A stretch of 64,000 nucleotides of DNA from NCBI GenBank assembly GCA_030424975.1, contig JAUHVY010000001.1:307093-371092 (forward strand), read 5' to 3'. The notes below the pieces were generated by a model. The model saw nothing but the letters and a program-made list of their open reading frames with translations, was not told the origin of the DNA and made no database searches. This document shows, in pieces, positions 54,062-61,085 of this stretch. Both the position numbers and the translations under genes were made by a program. Origin of the DNA: Alphaproteobacteria bacterium (GTDB lineage Bacteria > Pseudomonadota > Alphaproteobacteria > Micavibrionales > Micavibrionaceae). Numbering within the stretch: position 1 is the first letter of the stretch; every line of letters begins with the position of its first letter.

Positions 54062-54805
54062 ATGAAAAATACTTCATTAAGGAGCCCTAAGGCAAAACTG
54101 GAACGTGCAAAAAACTTAATCAAGGAAGCTGATGCGTCTCTTTCTACATACACAAACTCTGTCCATTTGTCTTTGAATAGAGGGTCTCATCCAAATGCCT
54201 CTGGTGATGATCATGTGATCATACTTAAAGCAGAGGAAGATATCCCTGATATGGTAGTTTCTATAGCTGGAGATGCGGTGCATAATATTCGCAGCGCATT
54301 AGATCATCTTGCGTGCTGCTTAGCTGTTAAGAATGGAAAAACAATGAGTGGTGTTTCATTCCCATTTGATGAAACCCAAAGTGCTTTCGAACATAGCTCT
54401 ATTAATAAAATACAGAAACTATCCGTTGAGGCGCAAAATAAAATCAAGTCATTAAAGCCTTATGGAGGGGGTAATAACTTTTTATATAGCCTTAGTCAGT
54501 TAGATAATCGTGATAAACACCGAGCTCTTTTATTAGCGTGTCTTGTACATCAAAACATACAAGGTGATTTTTCTTGTGATCATCCAATTCAGGTCTCAAC
54601 AAATTGGGTGGGTTCATTACATGATGGTATTCACCTTTTTACATTTCCTAAGTCCGCAGTGTTCACACAGAACTTGAAGTTAACTTTTTCTGTTGCACTA
54701 AATGAAGTTGATATTTTAATGGGGAAGCCACTTGTCGATGTATTGAATGAATTTTTAAAGCTTGTTGAAAATATAATTTTTGATTTTGAAAAAGAATTTT
54801 TCTGA
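54062..54805 (+). CDS. cargo protein, uncharacterised (HEPN-like appearance)
   Basis: A soluble protein of 247 residues, mostly helical at the N-terminus. Distinctive parts: AGDAVHNIRSALDHLACCLA (R-x-x-LDHLA), ISFPF-like segment (GVSFPFDETQ), SVEAQNKIKSLKPYGGGN and LSQLDNRDKHRALLL (L-x-x-x-DKHR). I recall a widespread family with these RSALDHLA and DKHR blocks, without known function; RxxxxH motifs could indicate a HEPN ribonuclease fold. The ATG at 54062 is chosen over GTG three codons before. It is more AT-rich than the ars genes, and it sits between two borders shared with the second element. Confidence 0.68.
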   Translation: MKNTSLRSPKAKLERAKNLIKEADASLSTYTNSVHLSLNRGSHPNASGDDHVIILKAEEDIPDMVVSIAGDAVHNIRSALDHLACCLAVKNGKTMSGVSFPFDETQSAFEHSSINKIQKLSVEAQNKIKSLKPYGGGNNFLYSLSQLDNRDKHRALLLACLVHQNIQGDFSCDHPIQVSTNWVGSLHDGIHLFTFPKSAVFTQNLKLTFSVALNEVDILMGKPLVDVLNEFLKLVENIIFDFEKEFF

Positions 54806-54865
54806 TACGCATTACTTTATGATCAATGCTGGTTTTGGGCTGTTTTGTGTCGTTAATTAATATGA

Positions 54866-56149
54866 TCACTCCATCGCATACCCGCTGCGGTCATGCGGCT
54901 GCGGTTTAAACTTAACGGGTTTGGGGCCGTTGCGCTCTTTCATCTCCATATACGTGCCGATGTCTTTGCGCATTTGTAGCATGGTTTCATTATGCTCATT
55001 ACGAAGGTTTTGAACATGATTTTGCAGGCGGCCACGCTCCTGTAATTGTTTGGTGATGAGTTCCTGTTTTTCCTGTTGGTCACGCGCTTGGCATTTCAGC
55101 GCGTTTTGTCTGTTCTCTTCCTGAATGCGGCGATGCTTGCCGGTTATACGGGCAAGCACACCTTTAAACCATCTGGGCAAACGCTCTTGTCGCTGCGTTT
55201 CTTCTTGCCTCTGGCGGTCATTGTGCCTTAGTTCCAATGTTGAACGCTCTGAGCGGTGACGCTCTCGAAGACTTAAAAGTGCGCTTTTAATAGGCTGGTA
55301 TTTCTTACTGCGCTCTTGCCTTACATCATTGATATGTTTTTGAAGGACATCTGTCATGATTTCGGCTATCTTGGTTTTTGCTTGCTGCACGGACGGTAAA
55401 TCCTCCTGTTTTAAACGAGCATTCAGAGCGCGGGTTTTTAAGCCCGTCCAACGACTGAGGGAATAGACTTCACCCTTATAATCCACGGCGACAAATCCGC
55501 GCCGATCTCCACGTGCAAGGGTGAAGCCGTGATTCTGCAGAGCATGAGCAAATGATTTAGCATCATCGGAAGCGCCCCAAGCTTGCTTGAAGATGTGCTT
55601 AATCATACGCGGATCATCATCTTGGCGCTTGGCCTGCTGCCACTCTTCACGCGTGAAGTTGAGCGGGTTTGTATATTGCTTATCGATAAAACCCTTGGGC
55701 ATGTTCCAGCCCTGTTCAAGATAAATATCTTTCGAAATTTCATTCAGTTTCTTTTTGTAAAACGGCAGGTTTATAGCCGTCATGCTTTGCGCATCAATGC
55801 GTGACCAGACGCAATGCGCGTGCCGTCGTCCTTCTTTTTCATGGAAGACGACAACGCGCGGCTGTCCCTCAAGCCCCATTTTCTGTTCAATGTCGCTCAG
55901 GGCTTTTTCAAATGTTTCATTGGTTACGATTTCATTTTGCGGAGGATTGAGGGAGACGGAAAATAGAAATTGTGTGCAGCGTGTTGCGCGGCTTGTGGCT
56001 TGAATTTCCTGAAACGCGCTGTGAACGGTTTCGGATGAAAACCCCGTGATTTCATGGACGGTCACATGGTCATTATCCCGATCATTTAGAAGGTGATTGG
56101 CGAGCTGTTTTGCGTTGCCTCTTTGATTGCCCTCGATAATCATGGGCAT
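54866..56149 (-). CDS. relaxase / mobilisation nuclease
   Basis: A protein of 427 residues. The N-terminal 270 residues are a relaxase: MPMIIEGNQRGNAKQLANHL, the three-His region EGRRHAHCVWSRID (about 107-120), INLPFYKKKLNEISKDIY, and WNMPKGF. The C-terminal 150 residues are a charged coiled coil (QEETQRQERLPRW, QEKQELITKQLQER). It nicks oriT for mobilisation; which MOB class is not clear from here. It overlaps the mobC-like gene by ten bases. A piece of a related gene, its last 50 codons, is found at 58409-58562. Confidence 0.87.
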   Translation of the reverse strand: MPMIIEGNQRGNAKQLANHLLNDRDNDHVTVHEITGFSSETVHSAFQEIQATSRATRCTQFLFSVSLNPPQNEIVTNETFEKALSDIEQKMGLEGQPRVVVFHEKEGRRHAHCVWSRIDAQSMTAINLPFYKKKLNEISKDIYLEQGWNMPKGFIDKQYTNPLNFTREEWQQAKRQDDDPRMIKHIFKQAWGASDDAKSFAHALQNHGFTLARGDRRGFVAVDYKGEVYSLSRWTGLKTRALNARLKQEDLPSVQQAKTKIAEIMTDVLQKHINDVRQERSKKYQPIKSALLSLRERHRSERSTLELRHNDRQRQEETQRQERLPRWFKGVLARITGKHRRIQEENRQNALKCQARDQQEKQELITKQLQERGRLQNHVQNLRNEHNETMLQMRKDIGTYMEMKERNGPKPVKFKPQPHDRSGYAME

Positions 56150-56520
56150 TGATCTCTCAGGCCAAGGACTTTGATAAGGGATTCTTTGATGAAAGCGATG
56201 TTCTGAACGGCTTCATTCAGGTCATGCAGTACGTCATCGGTGACAAGCAGGCTGCCCGTGTTGGCGGCTCTGGCCAGTTGGTTGATGTTATTGGGAATGC
56301 GTGACGCGCCGAGCTGCGCTAAAATCTGCGCGAGGATGATGTCATCTTCCTTGGGGCGAGATGTACGACCTCTGCGCGGTTTGGCATTACTCAGGAGTGT
56401 TTCACGTATATATGCGCCAAGCGGTTTTGTGCCCGCCAACTCATCCAAGAGCTGGCGTTCCTCAACGCTCAGGCGTAAGGAAAACGGTGTCGGCTTTTTT
56501 GTCTTGGTGTCATTGCTCAT
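56140..56520 (-). CDS. MobC-like relaxosome protein
   Basis: A protein of 126 residues with a ribbon-helix-helix-like start (KPTPFSLRLSVEERQLLDEL, LGAYIRETLL) and the C-terminal mobilisation pattern (ILAQLGASRIPNNINQLARA, NTGSLLVTDDVLHDLNEA). Such proteins bind oriT beside the relaxase. It is directly upstream of the relaxase gene with a ten-base overlap. oriT should be in 56521-56619, though I see no certain nic site. Confidence 0.88.
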   Translation of the reverse strand: MSNDTKTKKPTPFSLRLSVEERQLLDELAGTKPLGAYIRETLLSNAKPRRGRTSRPKEDDIILAQILAQLGASRIPNNINQLARAANTGSLLVTDDVLHDLNEAVQNIAFIKESLIKVLGLRDQCP

Positions 56521-56619
56521 GCCCTCATGATAGGCGTGATGGAGCGGAAAGTTGGGCGTACTTATCTATGTTTATGTTATGCTCTTGTTTCTTAATTAAT
56601 AACACTAAGGAATATTGGG

Positions 56620-57030
56620 ATGTCAGATTTTAAAAATATAGGCTCATGTCTTTGTGGTGAAGTGAATTATGAGGTAAGTGGAAAGATCGCTGGCTTTTAT
56701 CTGTGTCATTGTCAGTATTGTCAAAAAGATACAGGCTCCGAACATGCTGCAAATATTTTTTTATCCGATGGTGATTTGAAGTGGTTAAAGGGGGAAGGCA
56801 ATATTAAATGCTTTACGTTGCCGAGAACGCGGCACACAAAAAGTTTTTGCTCACAATGTGGATCGGCTTTGCCTTATGCGGATCATATTGATGATGCCTT
56901 GGTTGTGCCAGCAGGCAGTCTTGATAAAAAAATAAATACAAAGCCAAACGCGCATTTATTTATATCAAGCAAGGCAACATGGTCTGAGGCTCTTGAAAAT
57001 ATAAAGAAATTTGATCGCCTGCCGATTTGA
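56620..57030 (+). CDS. GFA family (CENP-V/GFA) protein
   Basis: A zinc protein of 136 residues with the GFA layout: SCLCGEVNYEVSGKI, LCHCQYCQKDTGS, RHTKSFCSQCGSALP and the later VPAGSLD. Seven Cys positions fit the structural and catalytic zinc sites. The name-giving activity, addition of formaldehyde to glutathione, is doubtful for most of the family. It is divergent from mobC, near the right end of element 1. It may be cargo. Confidence 0.9.
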   Translation: MSDFKNIGSCLCGEVNYEVSGKIAGFYLCHCQYCQKDTGSEHAANIFLSDGDLKWLKGEGNIKCFTLPRTRHTKSFCSQCGSALPYADHIDDALVVPAGSLDKKINTKPNAHLFISSKATWSEALENIKKFDRLPI

Positions 57031-57078
57031 ACTGCAATATTTTCAGAACAGGGTTGAATGCTGATTTGTTATTTTAAC

Positions 57079-57158
57079 TTACACAATCTTATCTCTTAGC
57101 AGTTGGTTCCAATCCTCAAAAACCTTAAATAATGCGTTCGAGGTTTCTCTATCGGGCT
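57079..57158 (-). other. displaced native 3' end of the element 1 recombinase gene
   Basis: Reading the minus strand from the right-hand repeat in frame with DQIKDGEYKMV gives a clean continuation: QPDRETSNALFKVF then EDWNQLLRDKIV and a TAA at 57081-57079. This is 26 codons, and it does not match tRNA sequence. It explains what the recombinase ending looks like when the element is a circle. Confidence 0.8.
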
Positions 57159-57194
57159 GCACCATCTTATACTCACCGTCCTTAATTTGGTCTA
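57159..57194. repeat. right attachment-site direct repeat (attR of element 1)
   Basis: 36 bases identical to 48670-48705. On its left is GGGCT of the displaced recombinase tail, on its right the degraded recombinase of element 2. Confidence 0.85.
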
Positions 57195-57405
57195 TCGCTT
57201 CGAATGGAAGCGCTTTTGCGGGAGTTCAAAAACCTTCATTTCGCACATATGGCAATCTTTCTGAAAATGCCAATTTCAGCACCAATCTTTTGTGGTTGAG
57301 GTTGCCTGTATCCCACAAATTCTGCGGGTTTCCAAGGAATGTGATAGCAGTTCAAAAAGTGTTGGCGTAAGCTCGGCCAACATCTTTTCAAATTCATCTA
57401 CTAAG
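57159..57405 (-). pseudogene. remnant of a second serine recombinase gene
   Basis: Positions 57159-57357 align with 48670-48868 of the intact recombinase, with about ten percent base changes; then the alignment jumps to match 49137-49183 (GGCGTAAGCTCGGCCA), an internal loss of about 270 bases, and stops at about 57400. The frame is lost. No N-terminal catalytic part is left. It is the scar of element 2. Confidence 0.85.
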
Positions 57406-57413
57406 CGTTTTCT

Positions 57414-57446
57414 CGCTTTACAATTGCAGCTTATGGTTAATAATTG
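57414..57446. repeat. left border of the cargo slot, element 2
   Basis: CGCTTTACAAT-TG-CAGCTTATGGTTAATAATT, the counterpart of 53982-54015. Confidence 0.7.
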
Positions 57447-57509
57447 TTGGCGTTGTTATTGAAAGTTTGTTTTGCCACCTAAGTGGATATAAAGATTAGG
57501 ATTTAAGTA

Positions 57510-58361
57510 ATGAAAAGAATTATTTTTAAGTATTTTGTTTTTCTCTTATTCATTGTGTTGGCTTCATCGCCTTCCACGGCTAATACAGGTTGTAAGCATA
57601 ACTTAGATCTAGAGGGCTCAATATCAGTTAAGGGGTGTGATAATCAAAAACAAACTTGTGTGAATGGAGCATCTGCCGTCTATAACTATGCTGAAAACCT
57701 CAAAGATGAATCCGACGAAATCCTGACTGTTGCAGTCTCGTCAAGCCCATGGAGGTTATATGGAGGAGATGGTCGAATAATACGTATAAAAGATTTGGCA
57801 AAAGAAATCGAAAAATCTTTAGAAGATCCCAAAGTTAAAAGTGTTAAAATTTATTCTTCTTGGAGCGATGTTAAGCCTTATGGGGCGAAAAATAGTATTG
57901 CTAAACAATTATCAGATGAACTTGACGGCTTTCCTGTATCAGGAATTGATGGCTTCTTATGGTATAAGAGCAATGGTGAAACTTATTCTACAAAACAATC
58001 ATTTACTATCGGTGCAAATTTTCCATACTTTATTGCATCGGGTGATGATGTTATGGATTCGCTAACTGATGGTGCATATATTATGGCTCAAAATTTTTTC
58101 ATCAAAAAAAAGGATCCTATCGGATTAAATCATGCCGCAGTAGGTTGGGATGTTTATATGCTGTGTCCTGATACTGCGCTACATACTTTTGAATTAGCAG
58201 CAGAGATGGATTATCCGATTGCGGCATATAATGCTGCTATTATGCGTCTGGAAAGAGCGGGGGATGGTGATTTCGAACGCGCTAAACAACTTTTAATGCG
58301 AGCAGTTAAATTGGGGGATAAGCAATCAGAAAGCTTATTAGAAGAAATAAGCCTCAAGTAA
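57510..58361 (+). CDS. secreted cargo protein with Sel1-like C-terminus
   Basis: A protein of 283 residues with a signal peptide (1-25, STANTG). The middle (about 60-180: SSSPWRLYGGDGRIIRIKDL, KIYSSWSDVKPYGAKNSIAK) is not known to me. The C-terminal 90 residues are Sel1/TPR-like (LHTFELAAEMDYPIAAYNAA, RAKQLLMRAVKLGDKQSESL). It lies in element 2 at the same place as the 247-residue cargo gene in element 1, between shared borders. It is AT-rich like that gene. No clear ribosome-binding site except AGGATTTAAGT. Confidence 0.7.
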   Translation: MKRIIFKYFVFLLFIVLASSPSTANTGCKHNLDLEGSISVKGCDNQKQTCVNGASAVYNYAENLKDESDEILTVAVSSSPWRLYGGDGRIIRIKDLAKEIEKSLEDPKVKSVKIYSSWSDVKPYGAKNSIAKQLSDELDGFPVSGIDGFLWYKSNGETYSTKQSFTIGANFPYFIASGDDVMDSLTDGAYIMAQNFFIKKKDPIGLNHAAVGWDVYMLCPDTALHTFELAAEMDYPIAAYNAAIMRLERAGDGDFERAKQLLMRAVKLGDKQSESLLEEISLK

Positions 58362-58408
58362 TTACTTTTAATTTTAAAGTTCTCTTTGTGTCGCTAATTA
58401 ATATTCTA

Positions 58409-58562
58409 TCACTCCATCGTATACCCGCCGCGTTGTTGCTGTTGCGGTTTAAATTGAACGGTTTCGGGGCTATTGCGCTCTTTCATCTCCATATACGTGC
58501 CGATGTCCTTGCGCATTTGTAGCATGGTTTCATTATGCTCATTACGGAGGTTTTGAACGTGA
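58409..58562 (-). pseudogene. remnant of a second relaxase gene (3' end)
   Basis: On the minus strand VQNLRNEHNETMLQMRKDIG, TYMEMKERN and a tail ending GGYTME followed by TGA match the last 50 residues of the intact relaxase at 54866-55018. Homology ends abruptly at about 58562. The stop and the sequence behind it (TTAATTAGC) are also shared. Confidence 0.85.
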
Positions 58563-58659
58563 AATTGGGGATGTTCTGGCTATTATCGAAAAGTTAAGTC
58601 TGTATGCCCAGATAGAATACAGGAATCTTGATACAATTGATTGTATAGAAAAGTTCTAA
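58561..58659 (+). pseudogene. 3' fragment of an unknown gene
   Basis: A frame opens exactly where the relaxase homology ends and reads EIGDVLAIIEKLSLYAQIEY then RNLDTIDCIEKF and a stop. It has no start codon. It is probably the tail of a gene cut by the element or by a later deletion. The parent family is not recognised. Confidence 0.45.
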
Positions 58660-58713
58660 CGCTTCAGTAAAAACAACTGATCAATTTCAGCACCAATATT
58701 TCATAATTGTAAG

Positions 58714-58788
58714 TGAGAATCATTATTGAAGGTGGTTGACTCAACTTATTGCTTCTTGTAACAGTTTTGCGGATGCGAATGATTTGCA
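58714..58788 (+). promoter_or_regulatory. two Fur-box-like sites upstream of the iron operon
   Basis: TGAGAATCATTATTG (58714-58728) agrees with the 7-1-7 Fur consensus TGATAATnATTATCA at 11 of 14 positions, and TGCGAATGATTTGCA (58774-58788) at 10 of 14. They are before an imelysin operon, which in other bacteria is iron-regulated. TTGACT at 58736 could be a -35. Alphaproteobacteria may use RirA, Irr or Mur instead, so the regulator is uncertain. Confidence 0.55.
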
Positions 58789-58824
58789 TTAACGAATTCA
58801 TTTCCAATAAAGGGTATTTAGATA

Positions 58825-59928
58825 ATGGTAATTTCAACGAAGAGAAGAGTAGGGCTTCTCACTGGTGCAGTAATTTTTCTTGGCTGCGTAAACCCGGTTC
58901 AAGCTGAGGAAAAAGTAGAGAATAATTTTCCTATGGTTTCCGGTGAGGTCGTGATTGAGCTTCAAAACGAATTCACAACTGATTCTGATGATTCTGCAAC
59001 AGATGACCATAACAACATGTTTTTGCGCACTGAGGTTGCTCCCAGAATTCAGTTGAATGAAAATTTTGCAATAGACGGTGTTTTGGTTTTTGAAAATATT
59101 CAGGATCGTGACCCCGATGAAGATAATTATTTCGACAATGAAGGTATATTTGTCGAAGAAATCAAGCTGAACTATGAAAACGGGCCGTGGGCTGTTTGGG
59201 CGGGTAAGTTTAATCCAGGCTTTGGCTCCGCTTGGGATTATCGCGGAATTTGGGGTGAAGACTTTGCCGAAGATTATGAAATCACGGAAAAAATCGGTGT
59301 CGGAGCGAGTTATACCTTTGAAACAGAAGCGGCAGGCACGCATACAATTTCTGCGCATACGTTCTTTGCTGATACAACATTTCTTTCAGGTTCCGTCATA
59401 ACGAAGCGCGATGTTCTGGATAAGGATGATGGCGGTGTTTCAAACACAGAGAATTTCTCTTCTTTCGTTGTTTCATTGGAAGGTGAAGATCTTGCTGGCG
59501 TTGAAAACCTTTATTACAAGCTGGGTTACCGTAATCAAGCCGAAGGTGATGCTGATTCCGGCGGTGATAATGAGAGCGGATTTGCTGTTACGCTCGGGCA
59601 TAATTTTGCCGTGAATGAGCGCGTTCAGATGGATGCTCTTGTTGAATATGTTGACATCAGTAACTTTGAGGCAGGAACGGATGATAATCGTTACCTGACA
59701 ACCAGTTTGATCACAACATTGGATGAGAAGTGGAATGTAACAGCCAGTTATACATCACGTGAGATAGATAGCACAGGTGGCGATTCAAATGACCATTTGT
59801 TCCAACTTTCAGGAGGTTATGATTTCGGCCAAGGAACAACTGCTGAAATCGGTTGGCGCAACTCTGAAGAAGGCGGCGAAGATACAGACATCATTGGTGC
59901 GCTTGTTCGCCATACATTTGAATTTTAG
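58825..59928 (+). CDS. outer-membrane beta-barrel protein of the iron operon
   Basis: A protein of 367 residues with a signal peptide (1-27, VQAEE). Repeating amphipathic strands with acidic loops (DEDNYFDNEGIFVEEIKLNY, GPWAVWAGKFNPGFGSAWDY, VEYVDISNFEAGTDDN) and the last residues VRHTFEF, ending in Phe, show a porin-like barrel. The acidic loops could be metal-attracting. I cannot name the family with certainty. The imelysin gene starts 17 bases downstream. Confidence 0.78.
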   Translation: MVISTKRRVGLLTGAVIFLGCVNPVQAEEKVENNFPMVSGEVVIELQNEFTTDSDDSATDDHNNMFLRTEVAPRIQLNENFAIDGVLVFENIQDRDPDEDNYFDNEGIFVEEIKLNYENGPWAVWAGKFNPGFGSAWDYRGIWGEDFAEDYEITEKIGVGASYTFETEAAGTHTISAHTFFADTTFLSGSVITKRDVLDKDDGGVSNTENFSSFVVSLEGEDLAGVENLYYKLGYRNQAEGDADSGGDNESGFAVTLGHNFAVNERVQMDALVEYVDISNFEAGTDDNRYLTTSLITTLDEKWNVTASYTSREIDSTGGDSNDHLFQLSGGYDFGQGTTAEIGWRNSEEGGEDTDIIGALVRHTFEF

Positions 59929-59945
59929 TAAGAGGGAATAATTCC

Positions 59946-61082
59946 ATGAAAAAGACAATTCTGACTTTAGCCTTTGGCGTATCTTTAGGTGTTTTGACTA
60001 CTGTTGCACAGGCAACAGAAACGGACGGCGCAATCACTGTTGATTCTATAACACATAGTTATACGGAAATTGTGTATTCACAATATGATGCTGCCTATAA
60101 CGATGCGGTGAAATTGCAAGAAGCGATTGATGGGTTTCTTGCAAATCCTACAAGTGAAGCCTTGGACGCGGCAAAGCAAGCGTGGTTAGTTTCAAGAAAC
60201 TCTTACGGTTTGACCGAAGCTTTTCGTTTTTATGAAGGCCCGATTGATTTTGCCGATGAAAACGGTAATGAAGGCCCGGAAGGTCGTTTGAATGCTTGGC
60301 CTTTGGACGAGGCATATATTGACTATGTGAAGGGCAATGAAGGCGCCGGGTTGGTGAATAATGCAGGCGTTGAAATAACAAAAGCGTCATTGACCGATAA
60401 AAACCAAGCCGATGATGAGGCCGAGGTCTCTACGGGCTATCACGCTATTGAATTTCTTCTTTGGGGTCAGGATTTAAGTCTGGAAACTGCAGGTGCTCGT
60501 CCGGTATCGGATTATGCTAAAACTGCTGAGAATGAGCGTCGCCGTCAGTATTTAAAAGTCGTAACGGATTTGCTGGTTGATGATCTGAAATTCTTGGTTG
60601 ATGAATGGAGGCCGGGGCAAGATAATTACGCAAAAAGCTTTGCACAAGATGAAAGGGCATTGTCTAAAATCTTGACTGCGTTGGCGACATTAAGCGGTTT
60701 TGAGCTGGCGTCCGAGCGCATGGCAACGGCTTTGGATTCAGGCGATCAGGAAGATGAACATTCTTGCTTTTCTGATAATACCCATAATGATTTCATTTAT
60801 AACGCCCAAGGCATCATGAATGTGTTTTTTAATGCCGGTATTTATGAATATTTGGAAACAAAAGATCATGAATTGGCAGAGGAATTGGAACATCAAATTC
60901 TTGATACGAAGAAATTGATTGAGGCTCTTCCACATCCTGTTGATCGTGAAATCCTAAGCACGCCGGAAGGCAGTGAAGCACGCCAAAAAATGGAAATGGC
61001 AATCACGTCGTTACAAAAGCAAGCTGACTTGTTTAAGAAGGCCGGAACTGTATTAGGGATAGATGTTTCTATTAACGAGTAA
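59946..61082 (+). CDS. imelysin family (IrpA/M75-like) iron-regulated protein
   Basis: A protein of 378 residues with a signal peptide (1-23, AQATE). STGYHAIEFLLWGQDL contains the GxHxxE motif of imelysin/EfeO/IrpA proteins, and NAWPLDEAYIDYV, RRRQYLKVVTDLLVDDLKFL and FELASERMATALDSGDQEDE are also typical. The family is periplasmic and part of iron uptake; peptidase activity was reported for some members only. GAGGGAATAA precedes the ATG. It is between the barrel gene and the di-heme gene. Confidence 0.93.
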   Translation: MKKTILTLAFGVSLGVLTTVAQATETDGAITVDSITHSYTEIVYSQYDAAYNDAVKLQEAIDGFLANPTSEALDAAKQAWLVSRNSYGLTEAFRFYEGPIDFADENGNEGPEGRLNAWPLDEAYIDYVKGNEGAGLVNNAGVEITKASLTDKNQADDEAEVSTGYHAIEFLLWGQDLSLETAGARPVSDYAKTAENERRRQYLKVVTDLLVDDLKFLVDEWRPGQDNYAKSFAQDERALSKILTALATLSGFELASERMATALDSGDQEDEHSCFSDNTHNDFIYNAQGIMNVFFNAGIYEYLETKDHELAEELEHQILDTKKLIEALPHPVDREILSTPEGSEARQKMEMAITSLQKQADLFKKAGTVLGIDVSINE

Positions 61083-61085
61083 GTG

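Larger units (their letters stand above)
48670..57158. mobile_element. integrative mobilisable element 1 with arsenic resistance cargo
   Basis: An element of about 8.5 kb between two copies of a 36-bp repeat starting GCACCATCTTATACTCACC. It carries a serine recombinase with an accessory gene, arsR-arsI-arsC fusion-acr3, one uncharacterised cargo gene, a relaxase with a MobC-type partner and a GFA-family gene. It has no type IV secretion genes, so transfer would need a helper. The right-hand copy of the repeat continues into a degraded second recombinase gene, so the element was inserted between tRNA-Leu and an older relative. Confidence 0.87.

Noticed and set aside
57121-57163. GCGTTCGAGG followed by GGGCTGCACCA as a second tRNA 3' end
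   Set aside because: There is no acceptor, D or anticodon arm upstream; the sequence is better explained as the native end of the recombinase gene.
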